Shown piece after piece: positions 55,173 through 64,000 of a DNA stretch of 64,000 nucleotides. This DNA comes from Bog-473 sp963717455. GTDB lineage: Bacteria; Actinomycetota; Acidimicrobiia; Acidimicrobiales; RAAP-2. The notes beneath the pieces were generated by a model that did not search any database, was not told where the DNA came from, and saw only the letters and a list, made by a program, of their open reading frames with translations. The stretch is taken from the NCBI GenBank assembly GCA_963717455.1, contig OY970336.1, forward strand, positions 3,844,001 to 3,908,000. The letters run 5' to 3'. The position numbers and the translations under genes were made by a program. How positions within the stretch are numbered: position 1 is the stretch's first letter; each line of letters begins with the position of its first letter.

Positions 55173-55596
55173 CGCGACGGGTCCAGACGTCCGACCCCGA
55201 AGCGATCCCGCAGGGCGTGACACGACGAGACTGAACGAGGACCCCTAACCCCTCACGCCCATTGTGCGCTCACGGGGCCGTCAACAACTCTCCACCGCGA
55301 ATTGACCAAGTCGGAGCGGTCGCGCCAGAGGTCGGACGAATGATCGAGGCTAATGGGCAGCACACCCATCACTCTTGCCCAGGGGTTAGTCGGTGCCCAG
55401 ATCGGCCTTCACGTCAACGCCGCGATCCTGACCTTCGCAAGCTGATGGACTCGCGTCTGTGGTCGGCTCCAATCCCCACCGTGGGACTACCTCCACCCAG
55501 TCTCCGGCCAGTCCATTGAGTACAGCCCCCGTAGTAGAGCGGTCTACGACATGGCGCCACAGTGACGCCTAGCCAGCGGCGGATGCCGCGGCCAAG
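55173..55596. other. 424-bp gap after the transposase
   Basis: No credible gene. One 9-bp inverted repeat, CTAACCCCT (55245-55253) and AGGGGTTAG (55381-55389), lies 127 bp apart; it may be chance or a remnant of element ends. Nothing else stands out. Confidence 0.45.
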
Positions 55597-56232
55597 ATGG
55601 TGACTGTGAGCGAAGGTTTCCCGATTGCAGCATCCCTGGATGGCGTCAACGAAGATGACCGGGTCGCAGCCATTGCCCGGCTGCACGACCTGTTCAGCAC
55701 GGGAGAGTTGTCACTGGAGCGCTTCTCTGAGCTCCTCGAGACGGTCTTCGCCGCCCCGGGTCACGCCGATCTCGAGGCAGCGATGTTGGCGCTGCCACCG
55801 CCCGTCCGGCTCACACCCACCTCGAGGCGGCTGACCAAACCACTCATCCTGCGGGCCGCCGACGGCGGTCTTCAGCTGGGCTCTGGCTGGCAATTGGCCA
55901 CAGACACGACGATCTGCACCGGCTTCGGGGCGGCCAGGGTCGACCTCACTGCTGCCAGCTGGGACTCGTGTCAGATCAATCTCCGCCTGGAAACCTGGGG
56001 TTCGATCGAGGTTCTCGTCCCCGAGGGAGTGATCGTGCAAGTGGTCGGGGGGTCAGGACACATCCGCCTCGAATCACTGGCTGCGCCCGCCACCGGGGGG
56101 CCGATATTGCGCATTTCCACGTCTGGACCGACCGGCGTGATCCGTATACGCCATCCGAAGGAGCGCAACCACGGGTTGTTCACGCGCTGGAAACGGCGTC
56201 CGAGCCGAGGCGGCTCGAGGCCGAGGAGATAG
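55597..56232 (+). CDS. DUF1707 and LiaF-like domain protein
   Basis: A 211-residue protein. Residues about 18-66 (EDDRVAAIARLHDLFSTGELSLERFSELLETVFAA) form a DUF1707 (SHOCT-like) helix pair; residues about 95-190 (TICTGFGAARVDLTAA, INLRLETWGSIEVLVPEGVIVQVVGGSGHI) are a LiaF-like beta-helix as in cell-envelope stress proteins. A basic C-terminus follows. GTG 55603 is an alternative start. Likely a sensor or modulator of membrane or cell-wall stress, by family only. Confidence 0.85.
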   Translation: MVTVSEGFPIAASLDGVNEDDRVAAIARLHDLFSTGELSLERFSELLETVFAAPGHADLEAAMLALPPPVRLTPTSRRLTKPLILRAADGGLQLGSGWQLATDTTICTGFGAARVDLTAASWDSCQINLRLETWGSIEVLVPEGVIVQVVGGSGHIRLESLAAPATGGPILRISTSGPTGVIRIRHPKERNHGLFTRWKRRPSRGGSRPRR

Positions 56233-56454
56233 ATCGCGTCCCCCCGACGACCGCTGTCGAGCGGCCATCGCCAAAGCGGGATGGAGCCCGGTCAGCCGCC
56301 AGACCTTGGAGTCGTTGGAAAGTGCCGTAGGTCTTGCGCCACACACTCAAACCACGGCCAACTGAGGAAACGGTCAGGTATCCGGCCTATGGCCGATCGG
56401 CGATACCCCCGATAGAGTTCATACCAGCGAAGCTGCCAGGAGGTTCACTCCACA

Positions 56455-57126
56455 ATGGTTGTCCTGATCATCGTCGTCATCATCGTCGTGCTCCTCGCCC
56501 TCGGCTTGTGGGCCGCCTACAACGGCCTCGTCAAGAAGCGGAACCGAACTCAGGAAGCGTGGTCCGAGATCGACGTCGAGCTCAAGCGCCGCCACGATCT
56601 CATCCCCAACTTGGTGTCGACCGTGCAGGGCTACGCCGCCCACGAGCGGGGGACCTTTGAGGCGGTGACCCGGGCTCGCGCCGACGCCGTTGCCGCCGGC
56701 GCGACGGGCGACCCAAGTCAAATCGCGCCAGCCGAGAACGCCCTGTCCGGGGCGTTGCGATCGCTGTTCGCAGTCGCCGAGAACTACCCACAGCTGCGGG
56801 CGGTTGAGAGCTTCCTCCAACTGCAAGAGACCCTGACCGCCACCGAGGACAAGATTGAGTACGCCCGCCGCTATTACAACACCAGCGCCCGGGACTACAA
56901 CATCGCTCTACAAACGTTTCCGCGCAACCTGATCGCAGGGCCCTTCGGTTTTAAGGCGGTGGCCTTCTTTGCTACCGACGAGGACGACCGCGCCGTGCCT
57001 CAGGTCAATTTCCCTGGCTCTGGTCCAGGTGTGGCCGGCCCCGCACCCTCGGGACCCCCGCTTGCCGGTGGCGCCGAAGGGCTGCCGCCCGCAGCGGCCC
57101 CCGGAGGGTCGCCGCCGACCGGCTGA
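56455..57126 (+). CDS. lemA: LemA family protein
   Basis: A 223-residue membrane-anchored protein with an N-terminal helix (VVLIIVVIIVVLLALGLWAAY), then NGLVKKRNRTQEAWSEIDVELKRRHDLIPNLVSTVQGYA, the LemA hallmark, and IEYARRYYNTSARDYNIALQTFP. The C-terminus is a Pro/Gly/Ala-rich tail of about 45 residues, longer than usual. An AGGAGG site precedes the ATG. Convergent with the HtpX-like protease gene; lemA and htpX are commonly paired, which suggests a shared membrane-quality role. Confidence 0.95.
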   Translation: MVVLIIVVIIVVLLALGLWAAYNGLVKKRNRTQEAWSEIDVELKRRHDLIPNLVSTVQGYAAHERGTFEAVTRARADAVAAGATGDPSQIAPAENALSGALRSLFAVAENYPQLRAVESFLQLQETLTATEDKIEYARRYYNTSARDYNIALQTFPRNLIAGPFGFKAVAFFATDEDDRAVPQVNFPGSGPGVAGPAPSGPPLAGGAEGLPPAAAPGGSPPTG

Positions 57127-57148
57127 GATCATCGAGGGGCGCCGGTCC

Positions 57149-57165
57149 GGTCAGACCGACTGACC
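57149..57165. terminator. Hairpin between lemA and htpX-like genes
   Basis: GGTCAG-ACCGA-CTGACC gives a perfect 6-bp stem with a 5-nt loop at the junction of two convergent genes (stops at 57126 and 57151). No T tract. Confidence 0.45.
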
Positions 57166-58113
57166 CGAGGCGATCTTCTCAAGCTCAGCGATCCTCTCCT
57201 CGATGGGAGGGTGAGTGTCGTAGAGGTGGTGGTACCAGGTCTCGTGGTGCTGTAACGGGTCGTCGATGCACATAGCGGCCGTGGCGTGATTGAAATTGGC
57301 GAAAGGTTTGTCGTTCTGCTGCAGCTTTCGCAAAGCACTCAGAAGGCCGGCGGGATTGCGGGTCAGTTCTACCCCGCTGACATCGGCCAACGATTCACGG
57401 CGTCGAGAAAGGGCCAGGCGGATCAGTGGACCCACCAGGAAGCCGACGATGGCCAGCAGGGCGCCAGCGAAAAAGACCACGAGGATGAGGACGCCGGAGT
57501 TCCTCCCGCCCCGTCCCATGCCAGCGAAAAATGCGCTCCTCCATAGGATGCTTGCCAGCAGGGCGGCCATCCCGATCATGGTGCCCACCACGAGCAGCAG
57601 TCGGATGTCGTGGTTCTTGATGTGGCTCATCTCGTGGCCGATGACGCCCTCCAGCTCCTCTCGGTTCATGATCTGGAGTAGGCCGGTCGTGAACGTGATG
57701 GAGGCCTTGTCGGGACTCACCCCCGTGGCGAAGGCGTTTGGGGACGGATCGTCTATGACGTAGATGGCCGGCGCCGGGATTCCTTCGCCGATGGCGAGCG
57801 CCGACACCAGGTCGTAGAGCTGCCGATACTGGGCCTGGTTCGCGGGCCTGGCACCAGACACGCGGAGGACCAGAGACGCTCCCGACCTGATCGAGTACAG
57901 GAAGCCGAAGAAGGCCAGGACGGCGAAGATGACGATGCCGACGAAGATCGGCGAGTCGCCTGTCCTCGTCACTGCGCCGGTATTGGGGTTGACCGGATGG
58001 TAGAAGGCGGCGAAGAGGAGCCCGCAGACCGCGCCGACACCCATCCAGATGAGAAAGAACACGACGATGAAGACCACGCTCCGCCGCTTGTTGCGGGCGA
58101 TCTCGCTGTACAC
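57151..58113 (-). CDS. htpX: M48-family membrane metalloprotease (HtpX-like)
   Basis: A 320-residue zinc protease. The N-terminus MYSEIARNKRRSVVFIVVFF is typical of HtpX-like proteins and is why GTG 58113 is preferred over ATG 58170. Two membrane helices (about 12-37 and 56-74) precede the catalytic domain. The zinc motif is HEMSH with His160, Glu161 and His164, and the third ligand is probably Glu in RRESLADVSGVELTRNP. Two further helices follow the motif. It would degrade misfolded membrane proteins. Convergent with lemA. Confidence 0.93.
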   Translation of the reverse strand: MYSEIARNKRRSVVFIVVFFLIWMGVGAVCGLLFAAFYHPVNPNTGAVTRTGDSPIFVGIVIFAVLAFFGFLYSIRSGASLVLRVSGARPANQAQYRQLYDLVSALAIGEGIPAPAIYVIDDPSPNAFATGVSPDKASITFTTGLLQIMNREELEGVIGHEMSHIKNHDIRLLLVVGTMIGMAALLASILWRSAFFAGMGRGGRNSGVLILVVFFAGALLAIVGFLVGPLIRLALSRRRESLADVSGVELTRNPAGLLSALRKLQQNDKPFANFNHATAAMCIDDPLQHHETWYHHLYDTHPPIEERIAELEKIASGQSV

Positions 58114-58270
58114 GTGCCGAATCCTACGGCATCGGAAGCATTTCGCCTCCGTGGCAGCCGCCAAGGTCAAACGTCATCGTAGAGCCTCACCGACCGTGCG
58201 ACCTCAAGCCGTCACAACTCCGCGGGATTCAAATCAATACGAGAGCCGTGTCCCCAGCCCGGGGGAAACG

Positions 58271-59842
58271 CTATCGCCGAGCCCGATTGGGAAGTGCGAC
58301 CAAGACGACCAGGCCGGCCACGGCCACCACACCGGCAGCGACGATGAGCCCGAGATCCATGCCCGACACGAAGCCCTGCCGAGCGGCTCCGGCCAACACC
58401 TCGCCAGCTTTGCCCGGGACATGCGTGGCGACAGCGAGCGCGCCACCAAGGGATCCGAGGATGAGCTTGTCGATGCTCGGCGGGATCTGCTGGTGCGCAA
58501 GCAGGGGCGTCATGAAACTCTGATAGCGAAGGTTGAGGGCCGTTCCGATCACGGCGACGCCCAATGCGCCGCCGAGCTGCATGGACGTGTCGCTGGTCGC
58601 AGAGCCCACCCCGGCCTCCGCTCTCGGCAGGGAGCCCATGACGGACTCGGTGGAGGGGGCGAGACCCAGGCCCACGCCGACTCCGATGAGCACGAGCCAT
58701 GGCACGGCGTCCGGGTACGTACTGTGCACGGTCGTCCGTGAAAGGAGTCCGAGTCCCACGGCGACGAGAAGAAGGCCGACGGCAACAACCGGCTTGGTAC
58801 CAAATCGCCGGGCGACGAGAACGGACGCCGGTGCGGCGACCAGCAAGACCAGGGCGATGGGACCGATGGCCAACCCTGTCTTCAGTGGGCTGAAACCGAG
58901 GCAGAACTGCAGGTACTGGGTGAAGAGGAAGAACAAGCCGAGCAACGCAAACAACAAGAGCGCCAGCGATGCGATGGCGGCGCTGTAGCGGCGGTTGCCG
59001 AAGAACTCCAGCGGAAGCATGGGGTGGTCGATGCTCCGCTCCCACACAACGAAGAAGCCGATGATGACGACCGACCCGGCCAGGGCTCCGACAACGAGTG
59101 GAGACGTCCAGGTCCGGTTAGGGGCTTCGATGATCCCCCACAGCAGGAGACCGATGCCCACGATCGACAGGGCGGCACCCAGCGGATCGGGCCGCCTCGC
59201 ATGCGGACTCTTCGAGTTGGGGACGAGAAACGCGGTCGCAATGAGGCCGATCGTGGCGATCGGCACGTTGATGAGGAATACGGAGCCCCACCAGAAGTGG
59301 ACCAAGAGGAAGCCACCCAACATCGGCCCGATCGCCACTCCGAGTCCGGCAGTCCCCGACCAGATCCCGATCGCCTGGGCCCGGTCTCGATCTGCAGTGA
59401 ACACATTGGTCAGGATCGACAACGTGCAAGGCATCAGGGCAGCTGCCCCCACTCCCATGACTGCCCGTGCTGCCGTGAGACGGTCGGGGGTGCCAGACCA
59501 AGCGGCCAGCGCGGAGCCGACGCCGAAAACGACCAGACCCCCCATGAACACCCACTTGCGTCCTACGCGATCGCCGAGCGCTCCGAACGTCAGGAGCAGG
59601 CCGGCGAAGAAAACCGCGAAGGCGTCCACGATCCATTGCAGCTGGGTCGAGGTGGCGTGCAGGCTGCGCACGATCGACGGTAGGGCGACGTTGAGGATCG
59701 TGTTGTCGAGGCTGATGAGCAACAACGTCACGCAGAGGACGGCCAACGTGGCTCGACGCCGGCCGCGGGACAAGCCCGTGCGTTGGACCTTTGGCCACCC
59801 CGCCGTGTCGATGCCCGCGAGGCGCGATCGGTCGGTGACCAT
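58271..59842 (-). CDS. DHA2-type MFS drug exporter (EmrB/QacA-like)
   Basis: A 523-residue transporter with about 14 membrane helices. Helix 1 carries LLLISLDNTILNVALPSIVRSL (motif D1-like), loop 2-3 has GALGDRVGRKWV, helix 5 contains GPMLGGFLL (motif C, antiporter), and the N-half ends before the insertion helices typical of the DHA2 group. It would export toxic compounds using the proton gradient. No adjacent regulator; 349 bp lie upstream. Confidence 0.92.
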   Translation of the reverse strand: MVTDRSRLAGIDTAGWPKVQRTGLSRGRRRATLAVLCVTLLLISLDNTILNVALPSIVRSLHATSTQLQWIVDAFAVFFAGLLLTFGALGDRVGRKWVFMGGLVVFGVGSALAAWSGTPDRLTAARAVMGVGAAALMPCTLSILTNVFTADRDRAQAIGIWSGTAGLGVAIGPMLGGFLLVHFWWGSVFLINVPIATIGLIATAFLVPNSKSPHARRPDPLGAALSIVGIGLLLWGIIEAPNRTWTSPLVVGALAGSVVIIGFFVVWERSIDHPMLPLEFFGNRRYSAAIASLALLLFALLGLFFLFTQYLQFCLGFSPLKTGLAIGPIALVLLVAAPASVLVARRFGTKPVVAVGLLLVAVGLGLLSRTTVHSTYPDAVPWLVLIGVGVGLGLAPSTESVMGSLPRAEAGVGSATSDTSMQLGGALGVAVIGTALNLRYQSFMTPLLAHQQIPPSIDKLILGSLGGALAVATHVPGKAGEVLAGAARQGFVSGMDLGLIVAAGVVAVAGLVVLVALPNRARR

Positions 59843-60191
59843 CAGGATGCTCGGGCTGCTGATCCGTGCGATCGGAGCCTTCGCGATTCGGCTGGAGAGT
59901 TCACCGCAGAACCGTCATACGCTCGTACATCTCACGATTCTTCGGGCCCGTGATGATCCGAACCATCTGGTGAAGCAACACGCGACAGCTACCCCCTGTC
60001 GGGCAGGGCGCTTCTGCGAACCAGTCTCGTATGCTGGATACATCCCTCGACCATACGCCTGGACACAGGATTTCGGAGGGACCACGCGAGAGGTAAGCCA
60101 CTCAGGTGCATCGAGTCGGGTCATGAGTCTCCGTGGCTCCTCGCACCGAACCTCAGCCACTGCCTGATCGGATACGAACCGGGAGGACAGT
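59843..60191. other. 349-bp gap upstream of the MFS exporter
   Basis: Lies between the MFS start and the stop of the universal stress protein, both minus strand. Short frames here show no family resemblance. A weak 5-bp hairpin (CCCTG-5nt-CAGGG) lies around 59996-60010. It should hold the MFS promoter, but I cannot point to convincing elements. Confidence 0.4.
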
Positions 60192-60644
60192 TCAGCCGGA
60201 TTGATGTCCGGGGACGACGAGCACAGGGCACGAGGCGAACTCGAGAACCTGTTGGGTGACGCTGCCGACGTAGGGCGACCGGACGCCCCGCTCGTCGGAT
60301 ACGGCCATCACCAACATGTCGGCTGGCCACACTCTCGCCTCCTCCAGGATCCGACGGAAGGGGTCGCCGATCCGCACGCGGATATCGACGTCGCCCTCGG
60401 GGACACCGAGCTCGCAGACCTCTCGCCGGACGTGCTCCATCAGGTTCTGGGCTCCCTGCTCGCGTCGCTGACGCGACTCCGGACCAGCGACCCGCTCGAT
60501 CTCACTTGCCACCACGCTGTCTTCCACAACCGTGAGCACCCGTATGCGGGCACCGAGGTCCAGGGCGAGCTCCGCGGCCACGCGCGCCGCGTTGAGGCTC
60601 TCTGGAGAGTCGTCGAGGCTGACCAGGATGCGTTGCGCCATCAT
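60192..60644 (-). CDS. Universal stress protein, coupled to the ATPase operon
   Basis: A 150-residue UspA-fold protein: MMAQRILVSLDDSPESLNAARVAAELALDLGARIRVLTVVEDS, then GDPFRRILEEARVWPADMLVMAVSD and VGSVTQQVLEFASCPVLVVPG. The ATP-binding G-x2-G-x9-G-S pattern is not perfect (DERGVRSPYVGS). ATG 60644 with GGGGGAG upstream; the second ATG at 60641 overlaps the stop of subunit D. Being translated with ATPase subunits suggests a link between energy state and stress response (inference). Confidence 0.88.
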   Translation of the reverse strand: MMAQRILVSLDDSPESLNAARVAAELALDLGARIRVLTVVEDSVVASEIERVAGPESRQRREQGAQNLMEHVRREVCELGVPEGDVDIRVRIGDPFRRILEEARVWPADMLVMAVSDERGVRSPYVGSVTQQVLEFASCPVLVVPGHQSG

Positions 60645-61267
60645 CTCAGAACTCCCCCGCCGCGACGCTTGGCCCATCGAGCAATCAGGCGCTCCTCGCG
60701 CTCGAGCTCGTCGAGTCGCAGAACGAGGTCGTGCAGCTGCACCCGAAGGGCGGGCAGCCGATGGTGCTCAATCGCGCGCAGCCGTCGCTGCGTAGAGGCC
60801 AGCTCAATTTCCACCTCTCGCAGGGCCGCGCTGGCCACGGCGTGCTCAGCAGCGACCCGCAAGGCCCGCTCGTGGGCAGCGGACGCTGGCGCAATGGCCG
60901 CATTCGACGACGCGGCGGCGGCAGGACTGAGAGCCGGGAGTTCGCAACGAGCTTCGTCGGGATGACGCGTCCCCATCGTGTTGCGCCAGGAGATCGAAAT
61001 GGTTCCCCGGCCGGCGACGTCGGCCCCGGCCAGGCGGACAGCGGTGCTGCCGCCCAGCGCGCACGCACGGCTGTTCCAACGTTCGGCGTGGTCGGCGGCG
61101 CTGGCCCAGGCTGCACCGGTTTGCTCCGCCATCAGAGTGAGCCGCCTCTGCTCGCGGCGCAGCACCTGCCGCTTCTGGCGCAGCAGCTCCGCCCCTCGTG
61201 TCGCGGTGCCGATCCGCTCCACAAGCCACAACCGCCCGGCCCGGCCCGGAGGGACATGCTCAGCCAC
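60641..61267 (-). CDS. atpD: V/A-type ATP synthase subunit D
   Basis: A 208-residue central-stalk subunit of a V/A-type rotary ATPase. The long N-terminal helix (RLWLVERIGTATRGAELLRQKRQVLRREQRRL) and the C-terminal helix (VASAALREVEIELASTQRRLRAIEHHRLPALRVQL) form the expected antiparallel coiled coil. The GTG at 61267 with GGGAGG upstream is chosen; it overlaps the end of subunit B by 8 bp. The D subunit of V/A enzymes is the functional counterpart of F-type gamma. Confidence 0.9.
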   Translation of the reverse strand: MAEHVPPGRAGRLWLVERIGTATRGAELLRQKRQVLRREQRRLTLMAEQTGAAWASAADHAERWNSRACALGGSTAVRLAGADVAGRGTISISWRNTMGTRHPDEARCELPALSPAAAASSNAAIAPASAAHERALRVAAEHAVASAALREVEIELASTQRRLRAIEHHRLPALRVQLHDLVLRLDELEREERLIARWAKRRGGGVLR

Positions 61268-62825
61268 GGGGCACCTCCCTCCCACCCTCAGTGACCGGCT
61301 GGCCGGGCGCGAGCCCCTGTGTGGCACCGCTGGCGGGCCCGTGCTGCTCGCGGCCGAGATCGTCTCCGAGGTAGTAGGCGGCGATGTCCGCAGCGGGCAT
61401 CATGGTCAGCTCACGCTCGGGCAGGATCGACAGAACCTGCCACGCCCTGGAGAGCGTGTCCTCAAGCGCGCGGGATTCGTCCATCAGCTGGTTGACCAGG
61501 TCACGCGAGAACGCGTCGTTGAAGCCCAGATACTGGCGGTCTGTCTCGGTCAGCGCCTCCGTGCCGATCAAGTCGGCGAGCTCTTGGGCCGACCTAGCCC
61601 TGGCCAGGGCCGCGACGAGCTGCCCGGCCAAAGCGAGGTGGTCGCCGCGTGTCCGCCCGGGCCCGGCCCCCTTGCGCATGAGCCTCGAGAGTGATGAGAG
61701 CACGTCGACCGGCGGGTAGACCCCCTCGGCATGGCGCTCGGGAGACAGCACGATCTGGCCTTCGGTGATGTAGCCGGTGAGGTCGGGTACAGGGTGGGTG
61801 ATGTCCCCGCCCGGCATGGTCAAGACCGGCACCTGGGTGATGGAGCCCGGACGGCCCCGCAGCCGCCCGCACCGCTCGTAGATCGAGGCGAGGTCGCTGT
61901 AGAGGTACCCGGGGTAGGCGCGCCGCCCCGGTATCTCCCCGCGTGCCGCCGAGACCTCGCGGACGGCCTCGCAATAGCTGGTCATATCCGCCAGCACGAC
62001 CAGGACGTGATGCTGACGCTCGAATGCCAGGTGCTCGGCGATGGTGAGGGCGACCCTCGGCGTGAGGATCCGCTGAACCACCGGGTCGTCTGCGGTGTCG
62101 AGCACGAGGGCGAGGTCACCGGCCGAGCTGCGGGTCTCGAGAGCCTGCACGACAGCGTCGGCGTCGGCGTGCGTCAGACCCATCGCGGCCACCACCACCT
62201 TGAAGCTCTCGCCGCCGGCGTTGGCCTGGGCGGCGATCTGGGCGGCCAGTTCCAGGTGCGGCAGGCCGGCCGACGAGAACACCGGCAGCTTTTGACCCCG
62301 GACCAGGGTCATGAGGGCATCGATGACCGAGATGCCGGTGAAGACGGGGTCCGAGGGGACATCGCGCTCGGTGGGATTGAGCGGGGCCCCCGCCACCGCC
62401 CTCCGCTCGCCCGACAGCATGGGTGGGCCACCGTCGAGCGGCTCACCCATGCCGTTCCACACGCGCCCGAGCCAACCCTCCCCTACGGGGATGTCAAAGG
62501 GACGCCCCTCGAAGGCCACCGACGCACGCTCGGGGTCGATGCCACCGGTGCCCTGGAGGACTTCGACGACGGCGACGTCGCGGTGGACCTCCAGGACGAG
62601 GCCGGCGCGGACCTCCCCCGAGGTCAGACGCACCCGGGCGATCTCGTCCCAGCCCACGCCTTCGACGCCTCTGACAGCCAGCAGGGGTCCCTCCACCCAC
62701 GACGCACCGCTGAATGCGACCGGGATGGGCACGGTGCCCTCGGCCGATGAGCTCTGGGGGTCGACGTCACCGGCCACCCGCTCCGCACCTTGAACGGGTG
62801 GTTGTGAACCGGTCGCCCGCGTCAC
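61260..62825 (-). CDS. atpB: V/A-type ATP synthase subunit B
   Basis: A 521-residue non-catalytic subunit. The nucleotide-binding region PVFSSAGLPHLELAAQIAAQA lacks a Walker A lysine, as expected for subunit B. GRVWNGMGEPLDGGPP, PVFTGISVIDALMTLVRGQKLPVF, FVVLADMTSYCEAVRE-like VLADMTSYCEAVREVS and PGYLYSDLASIYERCGR are family hallmarks. GTG start overlaps the stop of subunit A by 4 bp. The last 30 residues are a Gly/Pro-rich tail. Confidence 0.95.
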   Translation of the reverse strand: MTRATGSQPPVQGAERVAGDVDPQSSSAEGTVPIPVAFSGASWVEGPLLAVRGVEGVGWDEIARVRLTSGEVRAGLVLEVHRDVAVVEVLQGTGGIDPERASVAFEGRPFDIPVGEGWLGRVWNGMGEPLDGGPPMLSGERRAVAGAPLNPTERDVPSDPVFTGISVIDALMTLVRGQKLPVFSSAGLPHLELAAQIAAQANAGGESFKVVVAAMGLTHADADAVVQALETRSSAGDLALVLDTADDPVVQRILTPRVALTIAEHLAFERQHHVLVVLADMTSYCEAVREVSAARGEIPGRRAYPGYLYSDLASIYERCGRLRGRPGSITQVPVLTMPGGDITHPVPDLTGYITEGQIVLSPERHAEGVYPPVDVLSSLSRLMRKGAGPGRTRGDHLALAGQLVAALARARSAQELADLIGTEALTETDRQYLGFNDAFSRDLVNQLMDESRALEDTLSRAWQVLSILPERELTMMPAADIAAYYLGDDLGREQHGPASGATQGLAPGQPVTEGGREVPRG

Positions 62826-64000
62826 GCCAGGCCGTCCAGCCCGGCCAGCACCTCGCCCTGTAGTTGGAGCACTGCCTGGGCGTCGTCAGGTCCGGTGGCG
62901 TCGCGGGCCCTGGTCACCGGGGCGAAATCAAACTCCTCAATGGCGGACACAGGAAGGCCCGCTTCGACCAGTCCGAGGCACCGGTCGCTCACCGCCAGCA
63001 CCAGCTCGAGCAGGGCGCTCTGCTTCTCGGGTCCGCAGTAGGCGTCGTTCTCGCTCAGGGCGCTCTGCTGGAGGACCCCCTCCCGCAGCAGTCGCCCGGT
63101 GAGCAGCACGATCCGCTCCTGACCGGGGAGAGCGCTCAGGCCGATGAGCTCGACGACCGAGGCCAGGCGGTCCGCCTCGGCCAGGAGGGCGACCGCTCGG
63201 GCTCGGGTGGCGGCCCACCCGACGCGCCCCTCGGTCGCGTGCCAGGCGGCGACGGCCTGGGCGTCCCGGGAAAAGGACCGACGCCACGTCACCGCAGGGT
63301 AGTGCCGGGCATAGGCGAGCTCCCGGTCGAGAGACCAGAGACACCGCACAAATCGCTCCGTGTGGGCAGTCACCGGCTCGGTCATGTCTCCGCCGGGCGG
63401 CGACACCGCGCCGATGATCGTCACGGAGCCCTCGGTGCCACCGAGCGTGGTGGCCCGGGCGGCCCGCTCGTAGAAGGCGGCCAGGGCGGATGCCAAGCCG
63501 GCGGGATAGCCCTCCTCGGCCGGGAGCTCGCCGCTCCGGGAGGAGAACTCCCGCAGAGCCTCCGCCCACCTCGACGTCGAGTCGGCGAGCAGCACGGCGT
63601 GATAGCCCATGTCGCGGTAGTACTCAGCGACGGTCATGCCGGTGTAGATGCTCGCTTCACGCGCCATGACGGGCATGTTCGACGTGTTGGCGATCACGAC
63701 GGTGCGCTCGAGCAGGCTGCAGCCCGATCTCGGATCGGTGAGCGCGGCGAGATCGGCCAGGGCGTCGGCGAGCTCGTTGCCCCGCTCCCCACAGCCGACG
63801 AAGACGATCACGTCAGCGTCGCACCACTTGACGATCTGCTGGAGTAGGACCGTCTTGCCGGTGCCGAAACCCCCTGGCACTGCGGCCGTCCCCCCGCGGG
63901 CGATGGGGAACAGCAGGTCGATGACCCGCTGGCCGCTGACGAGTGGCACGAACGGCCGCAGACGCTCACCGACGGGCCGTGGTCGGCGCACCGGCCACTC
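62822..64000 (-). CDS. atpA: V/A-type ATP synthase catalytic subunit A, 5' truncated by window edge
   Basis: The C-terminal 393 residues of the catalytic subunit; the frame stays open to the window end. EWPVRRPRPVGERL leads into PLVSGQRVIDLLFPIARGG, then the P-loop PGGFGTGKTVLLQ, then ERGNELADAL, NTSNMPVMAREASIYTGMTVAEYYRDMGY and DSTSRWAEALREFS, the catalytic-site signatures. ATP hydrolysis or synthesis is coupled to proton or sodium flow through the membrane sector encoded outside this window. Order A-B-D matches bacterial V/A operons. Confidence 0.96.
   Translation of the reverse strand, partial: EWPVRRPRPVGERLRPFVPLVSGQRVIDLLFPIARGGTAAVPGGFGTGKTVLLQQIVKWCDADVIVFVGCGERGNELADALADLAALTDPRSGCSLLERTVVIANTSNMPVMAREASIYTGMTVAEYYRDMGYHAVLLADSTSRWAEALREFSSRSGELPAEEGYPAGLASALAAFYERAARATTLGGTEGSVTIIGAVSPPGGDMTEPVTAHTERFVRCLWSLDRELAYARHYPAVTWRRSFSRDAQAVAAWHATEGRVGWAATRARAVALLAEADRLASVVELIGLSALPGQERIVLLTGRLLREGVLQQSALSENDAYCGPEKQSALLELVLAVSDRCLGLVEAGLPVSAIEEFDFAPVTRARDATGPDDAQAVLQLQGEVLAGLDGLA

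Noticed and set aside
55245..55389. CTAACCCCT/AGGGGTTAG inverted repeat as insertion-sequence end
   Set aside because: Both copies lie on the same side of the transposase gene and nothing similar occurs on its left.
1..64000. tRNA, rRNA, CRISPR array or phage genes
   Set aside because: No cloverleaf-like stretch, repeat-spacer array or phage structural gene was seen on reading the gaps between genes.

Overview
The window is high-GC DNA from an actinobacterium. The Actinomycetota reading rests on GC-rich coding throughout, frequent GTG starts and 1-20 bp gene overlaps, DUF1707, DUF6458, DUF6328 and small 'hydrophobic protein' families, and a promoter matching the actinobacterial SigF/SigB consensus. 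A soil Acidimicrobiia-like or Thermoleophilia-like lineage is possible, but I cannot place it by sequence alone. I saw no rRNA, tRNA, CRISPR array or origin.

Region 1 (1-24.97 kb) is a plant-polysaccharide sugar locus. It starts with the 3' part of a fructuronate/mannitol-type reductase that overlaps a LarA-like nickel racemase homologue. A xylose module follows: a Gfo/Idh/MocA dehydrogenase divergent from xylA, then xylB, a GH43 beta-xylosidase and a LacI regulator in tight overlap. A minus-strand galactose/arabinose module follows: GH3, GH2, galT, an IMPase-like phosphatase, and an ARA1-like GHMP kinase that appears frameshifted near its end. A divergent GH1 gene, then an amidohydrolase, a GH78 alpha-L-rhamnosidase and a PA14-containing GH3 complete the set, with a TetR regulator divergent from the last three. 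None of the six glycosidases has a visible signal peptide, and no sugar transporter lies in the locus, so imported oligosaccharides are probably cut inside the cell. Three LacI-type palindromes sit upstream of xylA, GH2 and GH3/GH1.

Region 2 (25-33.4 kb) is a branched-chain-type ABC uptake system with unusual fusions: a binding protein, an MFS-LivF fusion, a LivH-LivM-LivG fusion, and a second binding protein on the opposite strand.

Region 3 (33.5-41.6 kb) holds a TetR gene, a large alpha/beta-hydrolase-like protein, DUF3237, a PhzS-like flavin monooxygenase, an acyl-CoA synthetase and two poorly known proteins. It looks like a small catabolic or secondary-metabolism island. A perfect inverted repeat lies in its divergent promoter region.

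Region 4 (41.8-51.7 kb) has a secreted phosphoesterase lipoprotein coupled to a secreted protein of unknown function, a MarR regulator, and an oligopeptide-type ABC system whose second permease and both ATPases are fused in one 1048-residue protein.

Region 5 (51.9-58.1 kb) is an envelope/stress cassette (GRAM-like, DUF6458, CsbD, small hydrophobic protein, DUF6328) behind a SigF-type promoter. A frameshifted IS1380-type transposase, a DUF1707 protein, LemA and an HtpX-like protease follow.

Region 6 (58.3-64 kb) has a DHA2-type MFS exporter and the 3' end of a V/A-type ATPase operon (A, B, D subunits) that finishes with a translationally coupled universal stress protein. Subunit A runs off the window.
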